Origin: Bacilli bacterium
Lineage (GTDB): Bacteria > Bacillota_I > Bacilli_A > RF39 > UBA660
DNA length: 17,077 bases
Assembly: GCA_017550205.1 (NCBI GenBank)
Contig: JAFZPS010000046.1
Coordinates: 1-17,077 of the forward strand
Reading direction: 5' to 3'
The notes under the pieces were generated by a model. The model saw only the letters and a list, made by a program, of their open reading frames with translations, searched no databases and had not been told where the DNA came from. Position numbers and translations under genes: made by a program. This document shows positions 1 to 6,606 of this stretch, piece by piece; within the stretch, counting starts at the first letter, position 1, and every line of letters begins with the position of its first letter.

Positions 1-1
1 A

Positions 2-154
2 GAATTATATCCAGAAGAAATGATCGAAAGAGCTGTTAAAGGTATGTTACCTCACAACAGACTTGGAAGACAAATGTATACAAAATTATTTGTATATGCT
101 GGATCTGATCACAAACAACAAGCACAAAAACCAGAAGTGCTTGAAGTTAAATAG
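2..154 (+). CDS. rplM: 50S ribosomal protein L13, 3' end (partial)
   Basis: This is the C-terminal 50 residues of ribosomal protein L13, cut off at the left edge of the window. Motifs typical of the L13 C-terminus are visible: an [13 protein letters not shown] segment, then a KLFVYAG segment and a terminal QKPEVLE motif. L13 is a large-subunit protein that binds 23S rRNA early in assembly. The stop codon (TAG, 152-154) overlaps the AGGAGGGT ribosome binding site of rpsI, so the two genes form the usual rplM-rpsI operon. The start and promoter lie outside the window. Confidence 0.97.
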   Translation, partial: ELYPEEMIERAVKGMLPHNRLGRQMYTKLFVYAGSDHKQQAQKPEVLEVK

Positions 155-167
155 GAGGGTTTAAGAA

Positions 168-593
168 ATGGCAAAAGAAAAGACAAACGTTTATACTGGA
201 ACTGGTCACAGAAAGACTAGTGTAGCTAGAGTTACATTAACTCCAGGTAAAGGAAAAATCACAGTAAACGGTAGAGATGTACATGAATATTTCCCTTCTG
301 AAATTTGTGTTATGGGATTAACTCAACCTTTAGAATTAACAAATACAACAGAAATGTTTGATGTTGATGCTCAAGTTAAAGGTGGAGGATTCCAAGGACA
401 AACAGGAGCTATCCGTTTAGGAATCACTAGAGCTTTATTAGATTATGATAAAACTACTCCAGCTGATTCTGAAAATAGTTTTAGAAAAACTCTTAAAGTT
501 GCAGGATTTATTACTAGAGATTCTCGTAAGAAAGAACGTAAGAAACCAGGATTAAAGAAAGCACGTCGTGCTCCACAATTCTCAAAACGTTAA
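168..593 (+). CDS. rpsI: 30S ribosomal protein S9
   Basis: Small-subunit ribosomal protein S9 of 141 residues, slightly longer than the usual ~130. The family signature is clear: an N-terminal [12 protein letters not shown] segment, the [10 protein letters not shown] loop, a central GGGFQGQ-AGAIRLGI-like stretch, and the basic tail [17 protein letters not shown]. The tail reaches the P-site tRNA in the ribosome. The ATG at 168 has an excellent ribosome binding site (AGGAGGGT, 153-160). It is the second gene of the rplM-rpsI operon and is followed by a strong palindromic terminator. Codon use includes several C-ending and CGT codons that are rare in the neighbouring accessory genes, as expected for a highly expressed gene. 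Confidence 0.99.
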   Translation: MAKEKTNVYTGTGHRKTSVARVTLTPGKGKITVNGRDVHEYFPSEICVMGLTQPLELTNTTEMFDVDAQVKGGGFQGQTGAIRLGITRALLDYDKTTPADSENSFRKTLKVAGFITRDSRKKERKKPGLKKARRAPQFSKR

Positions 594-611
594 TATTTAT
601 TCAAAAGTTTC

Positions 612-637
612 AAAGCAAGGAATTCCTTGCTTTTTTT
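612..637 (+). terminator. Intrinsic terminator of the rplM-rpsI operon
   Basis: A perfect 22-bp palindrome (AAAGCAAGGAA followed by its reverse complement, 612-633) runs directly into a T tract ending at 637. The hairpin lies 19 nt after the rpsI stop codon. It separates the ribosomal operon from the accessory genes that follow. Confidence 0.93.
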
Positions 638-649
638 GTTTAATATTTA

Positions 650-658
650 TGATATAAT
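650..658 (+). promoter_or_regulatory. Extended -10 promoter of the 678-1913 operon
   Basis: The sequence TGATATAAT is a perfect extended -10 (TGn plus TATAAT at 653-658). No good -35 is present because the upstream region is the T tract of the preceding terminator. The predicted transcription start near 665 coincides with the AAGGAG ribosome binding site (665-670), giving a leader of only about 13 nt before the ATG at 678. Confidence 0.75.
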
Positions 659-677
659 ATGTTCAAGGAGTGATATT

Positions 678-1043
678 ATGAAAATAATAGAATTCGATGG
701 AGATCCAATGCTACAACTAGAAAAAGTTGAGAATATGGATAAAAGTATATTTCATTTAAATCAAGAATCTGTAGATGAAATAGCATCGTACTCAGAAGAA
801 TTAAAAGAAAATATTCCACAATTCTTTGTTGATAAAGATAGTAGTATTATATACTTAGCTAAAGGTGGAATAGATGAAGAAGGAAATGAATTTCCTGATA
901 CATATATAGGTATAAAATGTAATGATAAAAGTAAATGCCCATATACAATAACAGCTATTTATGCATCTGATTTCCAATATGCATGTCCTAAAACAGGAGA
1001 AGAAATATTTCTAAAAAAAAAGAGCAATGAAATATTTAAATAA
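678..1043 (+). CDS. Hypothetical protein, 121 aa
   Basis: I do not recognise this protein. The ATG at 678 is preferred over an upstream in-frame ATG at 627 because AAGGAG (665-670) sits just before it and the 627 start lies inside the rpsI terminator. The product is acidic and soluble in appearance, with no signal peptide or membrane segment. The C-terminal third carries two cysteines in a KCPYTI...YACPKTG arrangement that could bind a metal or simply be structural; there are too few cysteines for a classic zinc ribbon. The stop codon is 12 nt before the alpha/beta hydrolase gene, so both are probably co-transcribed from the extended -10 promoter at 650. Confidence 0.8.
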   Translation: MKIIEFDGDPMLQLEKVENMDKSIFHLNQESVDEIASYSEELKENIPQFFVDKDSSIIYLAKGGIDEEGNEFPDTYIGIKCNDKSKCPYTITAIYASDFQYACPKTGEEIFLKKKSNEIFK

Positions 1044-1055
1044 AATGGAGGAAGA

Positions 1056-1913
1056 ATGAAACAAGAATTAGTAAGAATAAACTCAATAGATGGATTAGAA
1101 GAAGTAGGTATTTTATATAGTCCTAGTAATGGTACTGATAGAATAATTATTCATGTTCATGGATTAAATGGTAATTTCTATGAAAATAGATTTTTAGATA
1201 CAATATCTAAAGTATATACAGATAATAACTATGCTTTCTTAACTTTTAATAATAGAGGAAAAGATTATATTACTGAAATGAATAAAGGTAATGAAATAGC
1301 TATTATTGGAGGTAGTTTAGAAAGATTTAAAGAATGTCTATTAGATATAGAAGGAGCAATAAATTGGGCTAAAGAAAGAGGTTATAAAGAAATAGTACTT
1401 GAAGGACATAGTTATGGATGTAATAAAGTATTATATTACTATAATAAAAAGAAAGATAATTCTATCAAAAAAATAGTATTATTAGCTCCATGTGATATAC
1501 CAGCAGAAGGTATGAAATTCTTAACAAAAGAACAATATGATAAAGCAAAATTAGATTCAACAAGACTAGTAAATGAAAATAAAGAAAATGAATTAATAGA
1601 TTTCCCAGTTATGATTAATAATAAAATAGCTGCAGGAACATACTATTATGATTTCTTACCAGGTGGAGAAAATGACTTTATTAGATATAGAGATAATGAA
1701 AAGAGTGAAGTACTTAATAGTATAGATATACCTGTATTAATAATATTTGGAGATGTCGATGAATGTGTATTAACAAAACCTATAGATACAGTAAAATCCT
1801 ATCTAACAAATAATATAAAAGATTGTAAGATAGAAATAATAGAAGGTGCTAATCATTCTTACATAGATAGATATAAAGAATTAGGAGAAATAATTAAAAA
1901 TAATATGAAATAA
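1056..1913 (+). CDS. Alpha/beta hydrolase (serine esterase/peptidase-like)
   Basis: A 285-residue alpha/beta-hydrolase-fold enzyme. The oxyanion-loop region HVHGLNGN lies near residues 33-40. The nucleophile elbow GHSYG gives Ser119, FGDVDE gives the likely acid Asp235, and GANHSY gives His267, so the catalytic triad appears complete. There is no signal peptide, so it is probably cytoplasmic. The substrate cannot be read from the sequence; carboxylesterase, acylaminoacyl-peptidase-like or DUF1749-like activities all fit. The ATG has a close GGAGG (1047-1051). It follows the 121-aa gene by 12 nt, and the terminator stem begins within its stop codon. Confidence 0.87.
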   Translation: MKQELVRINSIDGLEEVGILYSPSNGTDRIIIHVHGLNGNFYENRFLDTISKVYTDNNYAFLTFNNRGKDYITEMNKGNEIAIIGGSLERFKECLLDIEGAINWAKERGYKEIVLEGHSYGCNKVLYYYNKKKDNSIKKIVLLAPCDIPAEGMKFLTKEQYDKAKLDSTRLVNENKENELIDFPVMINNKIAAGTYYYDFLPGGENDFIRYRDNEKSEVLNSIDIPVLIIFGDVDECVLTKPIDTVKSYLTNNIKDCKIEIIEGANHSYIDRYKELGEIIKNNMK

Positions 1914-1932
1914 GCTCGATTTCGAGCTTTTT
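1912..1932 (+). terminator. Terminator overlapping the hydrolase stop codon
   Basis: AGCTCGA (1913-1919), a short loop, and TCGAGCT (1922-1928), extended by an A:T pair and followed by T-rich sequence. The last bases of the TAA stop (1911-1913) form the base of the stem. Confidence 0.85.
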
Positions 1933-1965
1933 ATTTATAAAAATCTTTATTTTCAATAAAAAATA

Positions 1966-1974
1966 TGTTAGTAT
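1966..1974 (+). promoter_or_regulatory. Possible promoter for the pentapeptide-like gene
   Basis: TGT followed by TAGTAT (1969-1974) is an extended -10-like element matching 4 of 6 hexamer bases, 28 nt before the ATG at 2003. It is weaker than the other promoters here. An overlapping TATATA at 1972-1977 is an alternative. A promoter is expected because a terminator lies immediately upstream. Confidence 0.4.
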
Positions 1975-2002
1975 ATATGCTACAAAAAAGGAAGGTTTAT
2001 GT

Positions 2003-3067
2003 ATGAAAGTATACGATAAAAATGAAGTAAAAGAACAGGTAATAGCATTACTTAATTATCAATATCAACTTGAGGAAAGAGGGCCTTGGTTTTATAGAGA
2101 ATCATATAATGAAGGAAAAGAATATGCACCTTTATATTCTGCATATGACGAAGAAATAATGAGATTAAAGTTTGCTCAATTATTACTTCAAAAATATAAT
2201 TCAAAGAAAGATGTAACACTATCACCTAAAGAAATTGAACGTTTCTTAATTGATAAAACATATAAAACAGTATACCCAAGTATATTACAAACATTAAATT
2301 GTTTAGGAGCTGATATGGAAGGTGTATGCTTAGATGGATTATGGCTTGCAGGAAGTAGTTTTATAAACTTAGAAAATGTACATGTAGATTTAGATAAATT
2401 AGGTGACAAAAACTTAATAAATACAAGATTTAGAGGAGCAAGTTTTAGTGGGAGTTTTGATAAATGTAAACTAGCCCTAGCAATATTTGAAGACTGTACA
2501 TCAGAAAAACCTATTAATCCACAAGAAGTATATGGAAAAACTTTATATAGATCAAAACTTGGTGGTATTGAAATAGAAGGTAGTTTAGATGGTGTTAATA
2601 TAAGTTATACAAATTTTTCAAAATCAAAGGGTACTATAGTAATTAATCCACAAAAATGTATCAATAAGACTTTAGAAGGTGTATTATTTAATAATTGTTA
2701 TGTACTAGGTGATTATGATGAGCAAACAGGACAATATGAAGAAGCAAGTTCTGCAGGATGTGAAATAAATTATTCAATCTTTAAAGGTGTAAAAAACATA
2801 CCTACAATTGATATAGGAACTATAAGTTATAGTGATATATATAGAACAGATTTAACAGGAGTTAGAATAATTGGTACAGCTGGATGGGAAAATCGTGGAT
2901 TCTTATTCTCAGATTGTACTATGAATGGTGAAGACTTTAATCTAGCTATTCCATCAACATATGAAAATAAAAAATTAGTTGATATAAACCTAGTAAAAGA
3001 AACAAAACAAAAAATAAAAGAAAAGAAATCAATATTTAGTAGATTTAAAAAGAAAAATGAAAAGTAG
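2003..3067 (+). CDS. Divergent pentapeptide-repeat-like protein
   Basis: A 354-residue protein with three visible parts. Residues 1-90 are a helical, charged N-terminal region. Roughly residues 95-310 are rich in short repeating units such as NTRFRGASFSGSF, NISYTNFS, NYSIFKG and ISYSDIYRTDLTGVRI. The C-terminal tail is strongly basic (KETKQKIKEKKSIF...KKKNEK). The central units recall the A(D/N)LxX pattern of pentapeptide repeats, which form a right-handed quadrilateral beta-helix, but the register is imperfect and interrupted, so this is a divergent member or a different beta-helix. No signal peptide or membrane segment is visible. AAGGAAGG (about 1988-1995) supports the ATG at 2003. It stands as its own unit between two terminators; function unknown. 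Confidence 0.72.
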   Translation: MKVYDKNEVKEQVIALLNYQYQLEERGPWFYRESYNEGKEYAPLYSAYDEEIMRLKFAQLLLQKYNSKKDVTLSPKEIERFLIDKTYKTVYPSILQTLNCLGADMEGVCLDGLWLAGSSFINLENVHVDLDKLGDKNLINTRFRGASFSGSFDKCKLALAIFEDCTSEKPINPQEVYGKTLYRSKLGGIEIEGSLDGVNISYTNFSKSKGTIVINPQKCINKTLEGVLFNNCYVLGDYDEQTGQYEEASSAGCEINYSIFKGVKNIPTIDIGTISYSDIYRTDLTGVRIIGTAGWENRGFLFSDCTMNGEDFNLAIPSTYENKKLVDINLVKETKQKIKEKKSIFSRFKKKNEK

Positions 3068-3083
3068 AGAAATCTACTTTTTT
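3060..3083 (+). terminator. Terminator containing the stop codon of the pentapeptide-like gene
   Basis: AAAGTAGA (3061-3068), a GAAA tetraloop (3069-3072), and TCTACTTT (3073-3080), then further T residues. The TAG stop codon (3065-3067) lies entirely inside the left arm. Confidence 0.9.
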
Positions 3084-3101
3084 AATTTTATAAATATCTT
3101 G

Positions 3102-3110
3102 TGTTATAAT
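3102..3110 (+). promoter_or_regulatory. Extended -10 promoter of the S66 peptidase operon
   Basis: TGTTATAAT is a perfect extended -10 with TATAAT at 3105-3110. The predicted start near 3117 is only 2-3 nt before the GAGGTGAT ribosome binding site (3119-3126), giving a leader of about 13 nt before the ATG at 3130. Confidence 0.78.
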
Positions 3111-3129
3111 GAATATATGAGGTGATTAT

Positions 3130-4230
3130 ATGATTAAACCAAGTAAATTAAATAAAGGAGATAAAGTAGCAATAGTTTCTTTATCAAGAGGTTTATTAGG
3201 TATGCCATTTCTTAAACATGAATTAGATTTAGGATTAAAAAGGCTAGAAGAATTAGGATTAGTTCCAGTAATTATGCCTAATGCTTTAAAAGATATTGAT
3301 TATGTACGTGATCATCCAGAAGCAAGAGCTAGTGATTTAAAAGAAGCTTTTCTAGATGATAGTATAAAAGGAATTATCTGTGCTATTGGTGGAGATGATA
3401 CATATAAAACTATTCCATATCTAATGGAAGATAATGAATTTATAGAAGCAGTAAAATCTCATCCAAAATTATTCACTGGTTTTTCAGATACAACTAATAA
3501 TCATTTAATGTTTAGTAAAATTGGATTAGAAACATTTTATGGACCATGTTTCATAGTAGATTTAGCAGAATTAGATAAAGAAATGTTACCATATACTAAA
3601 GAAGCATTTAATAGTTTCTTTAAAGAAGGAAATGAATATGAAATAACTTCAAGTCCAGTATGGTACCATGAAAGAAGTAGTTTTAGTGAAGACCAAGTAG
3701 GAATCCCTCGTATATCAGAAAAAGAAACACATGGTTTTGAAACACTAAATGGTAGTGGAAAAGTAACAGGTAAACTATATGGTGGTTGTATAGAAAGCTT
3801 ATATGATGCCTATACTAGTGAAAGAAATGGTAATGAATTTGAAATATATTCTAAATATAATATTTTACCTACACCAGAAGAATGGAAAGAAAAAATACTA
3901 TTTATAGAAACTTCAGAAGAACAAATGTCTCCTGAAACACTAGAAAGAGATTTAAAGTATTTTAAAGATAAAAAAATACTAGAACTAGTAAAAGGAATAA
4001 TAGTAGGTAAACCTATGGATGAAAAGTATTATGAAGAATATAAAGAAGTATATAAAAAAGTATTTAGTGATTTAGATACACCAGTTTTATATAATGTTAA
4101 CTTCGGACATTCAGTACCAAGAACTATACTTCCATATGGAGTAAGTGCTACAATTGATTATGACAATAAAAGAATTTTCATAAATGAACCAATATTTGAA
4201 AAAGAATTAGAGAAAGGATTAATAAAATGA
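3130..4230 (+). CDS. S66-family peptidase (LD-carboxypeptidase / MccF-like)
   Basis: A 366-residue serine peptidase of MEROPS family S66. The N-terminal KGDKVAIVSLSRG segment, the AIGGDDTYK loop (86-93) and the FTGFSDTTNN nucleophile motif are typical. The predicted catalytic triad is Ser119 (GFSD), Glu260 (LFIETSEE) and His327 (FGHSVPRTILPYG). Family members either cleave L,D-bonds in cytoplasmic muropeptide recycling (LdcA) or detoxify microcin-C-type peptidyl-nucleotides (MccF). The length and the GGCIES and IETSEEQMSPE segments look closer to the MccF branch than to short LdcA proteins, but this needs a tree. There is no signal peptide. The TGA stop overlaps the start of the next gene (ATGA, 4227-4230), implying translational coupling. 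Confidence 0.9.
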   Translation: MIKPSKLNKGDKVAIVSLSRGLLGMPFLKHELDLGLKRLEELGLVPVIMPNALKDIDYVRDHPEARASDLKEAFLDDSIKGIICAIGGDDTYKTIPYLMEDNEFIEAVKSHPKLFTGFSDTTNNHLMFSKIGLETFYGPCFIVDLAELDKEMLPYTKEAFNSFFKEGNEYEITSSPVWYHERSSFSEDQVGIPRISEKETHGFETLNGSGKVTGKLYGGCIESLYDAYTSERNGNEFEIYSKYNILPTPEEWKEKILFIETSEEQMSPETLERDLKYFKDKKILELVKGIIVGKPMDEKYYEEYKEVYKKVFSDLDTPVLYNVNFGHSVPRTILPYGVSATIDYDNKRIFINEPIFEKELEKGLIK

Positions 4231-5033
4231 AAAAAATAATAATAGCTATAATACTTTTAATAAGTATAATAATTCCAGTTAATGTATATGCAGATACTGG
4301 ACCTAAACCTTCAATAGAGGTAAATATTAAGAACTTAAAAACTAAAAATTATTTAGTAGATTTATTTGTCTATGATAAAGATGGAAAAAACTATAAATCT
4401 GATGAAGATTATAATGGTGGAGGATTAACTGAGGAACAAATAACTAAATTACATGAATTAAACTTTGATGGATGGATTTCATCATCTACTAGATGGAGTA
4501 GATATATTATGTTTGCTGATTGTGCAGGTAATGAAGAATTTAAAAATAATTTCGGTTATTTTGGTACACCAACAAGATATAAAATAGTTATAGTAAATAA
4601 TGATACTGGAGAAATAAAAATATCAGAAGAAATAGTAAGAAAAGAATTTAATAGTGTAGTAACAATAGACTATAATGATATGAAAGTAGCAGAAGTTAAT
4701 AATAATATATTAAAAACATTTATTATAGCTGCTATAGTATTAGTATTAACAATAGTAATAGAATTAGGAATAGCTTTATTATTTAAAACAAGTAATTATA
4801 TTACAATAGCTATTACTAATTTAATTTCAAATGTAGTACTACAATCTTTATTATTAATATTCTCAAGTAATTATTTATTAGTATTTATTATTGGAGAAGT
4901 ATTAGTAATAGGTGCTGAATTACTAGTATATTTATTAAGATTGAAAAAACTAAGTAAAGCAAAAACAATTATTTATACATTAGTTGCTAATTTAGCTACA
5001 ATACTAGTAACATTCCTACTATATATGATATAA
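4227..5033 (+). CDS. Signal-peptide membrane protein with four C-terminal TM segments
   Basis: A 268-residue envelope protein of unknown function. An N-terminal signal sequence (residues 1-22) ends in VYA before DTGPKPS, a plausible signal peptidase site. Residues 23-155 form an extracytoplasmic domain with a conserved-looking DTGPKPSIEVNIKNL start, a GGGLTEEQ segment and a Trp-containing middle. Four hydrophobic segments follow at roughly 164-186, 192-212, 216-238 and 246-267. The start codon overlaps the S66 peptidase stop by 4 nt, so the two are translationally coupled. Pairing with a muropeptide/peptidyl-nucleotide hydrolase suggests an envelope or immunity role, but that is inference from context only. 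Confidence 0.85.
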   Translation: MKKIIIAIILLISIIIPVNVYADTGPKPSIEVNIKNLKTKNYLVDLFVYDKDGKNYKSDEDYNGGGLTEEQITKLHELNFDGWISSSTRWSRYIMFADCAGNEEFKNNFGYFGTPTRYKIVIVNNDTGEIKISEEIVRKEFNSVVTIDYNDMKVAEVNNNILKTFIIAAIVLVLTIVIELGIALLFKTSNYITIAITNLISNVVLQSLLLIFSSNYLLVFIIGEVLVIGAELLVYLLRLKKLSKAKTIIYTLVANLATILVTFLLYMI

Positions 5034-5037
5034 ACTG

Positions 5038-5066
5038 TTGATTTAAAATAAGTTCTTTGTTATTAT
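5038..5066 (+). promoter_or_regulatory. Sigma-A-type promoter before the 188-aa gene
   Basis: TTGATT (5038-5043), a 17-nt spacer, and TATTAT (5061-5066) make a good -35/-10 pair. The predicted start lies near 5073, just before the GGGGAGAGGA ribosome binding site. The -35 begins 4 nt after the preceding stop codon, and no terminator is visible between the genes, so readthrough is also possible. Confidence 0.6.
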
Positions 5067-5075
5067 ATATCACAT

Positions 5076-5085
5076 GGGGAGAGGA
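5076..5085 (+). promoter_or_regulatory. Ribosome binding site fixing the 5093 start
   Basis: GGGGAGAGGA lies 7 nt before the ATG at 5093. It favours this start over an upstream in-frame ATG at 5057, which would sit within the promoter. Confidence 0.75.
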
Positions 5086-5092
5086 AACATAT

Positions 5093-5659
5093 ATGAGTAA
5101 AGGAAGATTAGAAGAAGAAAGAACTAAAGACATAATAACTAATGTAGATAAAATGGCAACTGAATATCAGAAAAAATTAGAAGAACAAAAAAAGGAAAAT
5201 CTAATAGAATTTTTAGCCATGATAGTATCTGAATATAAGAAAGATGAAGACGTTGAATGTATATATTTAACTCCATATAAAATGGATGGAAATGTAATAA
5301 TTTATGGGGTAACTGTTATAAATGCAGATGCTGTGGCAGTAGAATACACCATTAATTCCTACTTAAATGATATACAAAATGCCGTATATAATAGAGATAG
5401 TGTTATAGATTGCGTTGGTGGAAAAATTGTAATAAAAATAGACCACGATTTTAATTATGTTGAGCATGCTTCAGATAATTATCACATAAAAAATGCAAAA
5501 AAATTATTATCATCTGAGATTATTTATATAAAAGATGGTTATGCTGAACATTATTATAGAGTTGCACATCAATTTGATAATGATAAGTCTTTTGAAAAGT
5601 ATTCTAATATAATAGATACAGGTATAACTATGGAAAAAGTAAAAAAGAAAGCAGTATAA
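5093..5659 (+). CDS. Hypothetical protein, 188 aa
   Basis: I do not recognise this protein. Residues 3-38 are highly charged and helical, with a likely coiled coil (EEERTKDIITN...KKLEEQKKEN). The remainder alternates beta-like stretches (ECIYLTPYK, NVIIYGVTVIN, GKIVIKID) with helices and looks like a single soluble alpha/beta domain. There is no signal peptide or membrane segment. The segment VIDCVGGKIVIKIDHDFNYVEH contains His and Asp residues that could form an active or metal site, but no known motif is convincing. It has its own sigma-A-type promoter and a terminator that includes its stop codon. Confidence 0.78.
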   Translation: MSKGRLEEERTKDIITNVDKMATEYQKKLEEQKKENLIEFLAMIVSEYKKDEDVECIYLTPYKMDGNVIIYGVTVINADAVAVEYTINSYLNDIQNAVYNRDSVIDCVGGKIVIKIDHDFNYVEHASDNYHIKNAKKLLSSEIIYIKDGYAEHYYRVAHQFDNDKSFEKYSNIIDTGITMEKVKKKAV

Positions 5660-5672
5660 TCTGCTTTTTTTT
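5648..5672 (+). terminator. Terminator overlapping the stop codon of the 188-aa gene
   Basis: AAAGCAG (5648-5654), loop TATAAT, CTGCTTT (5661-5667), then a T run to 5672. The TAA stop (5657-5659) is in the loop. The next promoter's TGn element begins 2 nt after the T run. Confidence 0.87.
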
Positions 5673-5673
5673 A

Positions 5674-5682
5674 TGTTATAAT
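5674..5682 (+). promoter_or_regulatory. Extended -10 promoter of the transglutaminase-like gene
   Basis: TGTTATAAT with TATAAT at 5677-5682. The predicted start near 5689 falls within AGGTGAT (5688-5694), so the leader before the ATG at 5698 would be only about 9 nt. The -35 region is occupied by the preceding terminator hairpin. Confidence 0.75.
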
Positions 5683-5697
5683 GAAATAGGTGATAAT

Positions 5698-6201
5698 ATG
5701 AAATATGCAGAAGAAATAATGAATCTAATGGATGAAATAAACTATGGATGGATAGATAAAGAAGGAAATCCTCATACAAAACTAAAGGATTATGAAGAAA
5801 AATATAATCTTCAATCACCAGAGGAATTAAAGAAATCTAAATTAGGAGTATGCTGGGATCAAGTAGAATTAGAAAGATACTATTTTAAAGAAAAAGGAAT
5901 AGATATTAATTCCTATTTTATAGTTCACTATGATGGAGCTAAATGTCCATGTCATACATTTATTAGTTTTAAAGAAAATGGTAAATACTATTGGTTTGAA
6001 CATGCTTGGCCAATGCATAAAGGAATAAAAGAATTTGATACTATAGAAGACTTATTAAATGATGTAAGAGAAAAATTTATTGCTTTAGAATTACCAAATG
6101 GATATGATGAAAATCATTTATTTATATTTAATTATAAAGAACCAAAACCTCATTTAGGAGCATTAGAATTCTATACACATTGTCAGAATAATCATTATTA
6201 G
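5698..6201 (+). CDS. Transglutaminase-like (papain-fold) cysteine protein
   Basis: A 167-residue cytoplasmic-looking protein with a probable Cys-His-acid triad: Cys52 in GVCWDQVELER, His86 in CPCHTFISF, and Glu101 in YYWFEHAW. The order and spacing match small transglutaminase-like proteins, whose members act as cysteine peptidases, amidases or deamidases. The conserved Trp after the cysteine and the aromatic YYWFEH strand support the fold. No signal peptide or membrane segment is seen. It is a single-gene unit with its own extended -10 promoter and terminator, just before the holin-like/M23 pair. Substrate and biological role cannot be read from the sequence. Confidence 0.75.
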   Translation: MKYAEEIMNLMDEINYGWIDKEGNPHTKLKDYEEKYNLQSPEELKKSKLGVCWDQVELERYYFKEKGIDINSYFIVHYDGAKCPCHTFISFKENGKYYWFEHAWPMHKGIKEFDTIEDLLNDVREKFIALELPNGYDENHLFIFNYKEPKPHLGALEFYTHCQNNHY

Positions 6202-6221
6202 AAGAGAAATCTTCTTTTTTT
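6200..6221 (+). terminator. Terminator containing the transglutaminase-like gene's stop codon
   Basis: AGAAGA (6200-6205), a GAAA tetraloop (6206-6209), TCTTCT (6210-6215), then a T run. The TAG stop (6199-6201) forms the base of the stem. A TATAAA at 6225-6230 immediately downstream is a possible weak -10 for the holin-like gene. Confidence 0.85.
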
Positions 6222-6255
6222 GTGTATAAAAAATCTCTCTTGCATAAATTATTAC

Positions 6256-6262
6256 GAGGAGG
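6256..6262 (+). promoter_or_regulatory. Ribosome binding site fixing the 6268 start
   Basis: GAGGAGG lies 5 nt before the ATG at 6268. An upstream in-frame ATG at 6220 overlaps the terminator T run and has no Shine-Dalgarno sequence. Confidence 0.85.
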
Positions 6263-6267
6263 TAAAT

Positions 6268-6606
6268 ATGTTTCATATTGAGTATCTACAAGAATTCCTT
6301 ATTATTGGAGTAGCTTTAAGTACTATAACTTGTGCAATAATTCAAAAGACTAAATCAATGTTTAATAGTAGTAAATATATAGTTATTTATTCATTTCTTA
6401 TTAACTTAGTAATAGGTATAGTTTTCTGTTTAACTTTTACTGATATTACACTTCCTACTAGTCTATGGATAGGTTTATTTTCATTTCTAGGAGCTGATTC
6501 TATTTATAAATCATTAGAAGGAAAAATATCTAGTTATACTGATATTTTAAATAGAAAGAATATTACTATTTCTAAAGATAATATTATAAATGAGGAGGAT
6601 AAGTAA
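6268..6606 (+). CDS. Small phage-holin-like membrane protein
   Basis: A 112-residue protein with three hydrophobic segments at about residues 6-25, 37-57 and 62-83, then a charged C-terminal tail (NRKNITISKDNIINEEDK). The size, topology, a turn rich in Lys after TM1 and the glycine-containing third segment (LWIGLFSFLGADSIYKSL) resemble Gram-positive phage holins. Holins make inner-membrane lesions that release endolysin. Family assignment rests mainly on context: the stop codon overlaps the start of an M23 peptidase gene (TAATG at 6604-6608), the arrangement of a lysis cassette. It could instead be an unrelated small membrane protein supporting the peptidase. Confidence 0.7.
   Translation: MFHIEYLQEFLIIGVALSTITCAIIQKTKSMFNSSKYIVIYSFLINLVIGIVFCLTFTDITLPTSLWIGLFSFLGADSIYKSLEGKISSYTDILNRKNITISKDNIINEEDK

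Noticed and set aside
627..677. Possible longer start of the 121-aa gene at 627
   Set aside because: The upstream ATG lies inside the rpsI terminator hairpin and before the promoter; AAGGAG at 665-670 points to the ATG at 678.
5057..5092. Upstream in-frame ATG at 5057 for the 188-aa protein
   Set aside because: It falls between the -35 and -10 elements; the GGGGAGAGGA site serves the ATG at 5093.
5655..5660. Perfect TATAAT as a promoter -10
   Set aside because: It is the loop of a terminator; the true -10 with TGn and correct spacing to the next ATG is at 5674-5682.
6220..6267. Upstream in-frame ATG at 6220 for the holin-like protein
   Set aside because: It lies in the preceding terminator's T run and lacks a Shine-Dalgarno sequence; GAGGAGG supports 6268.
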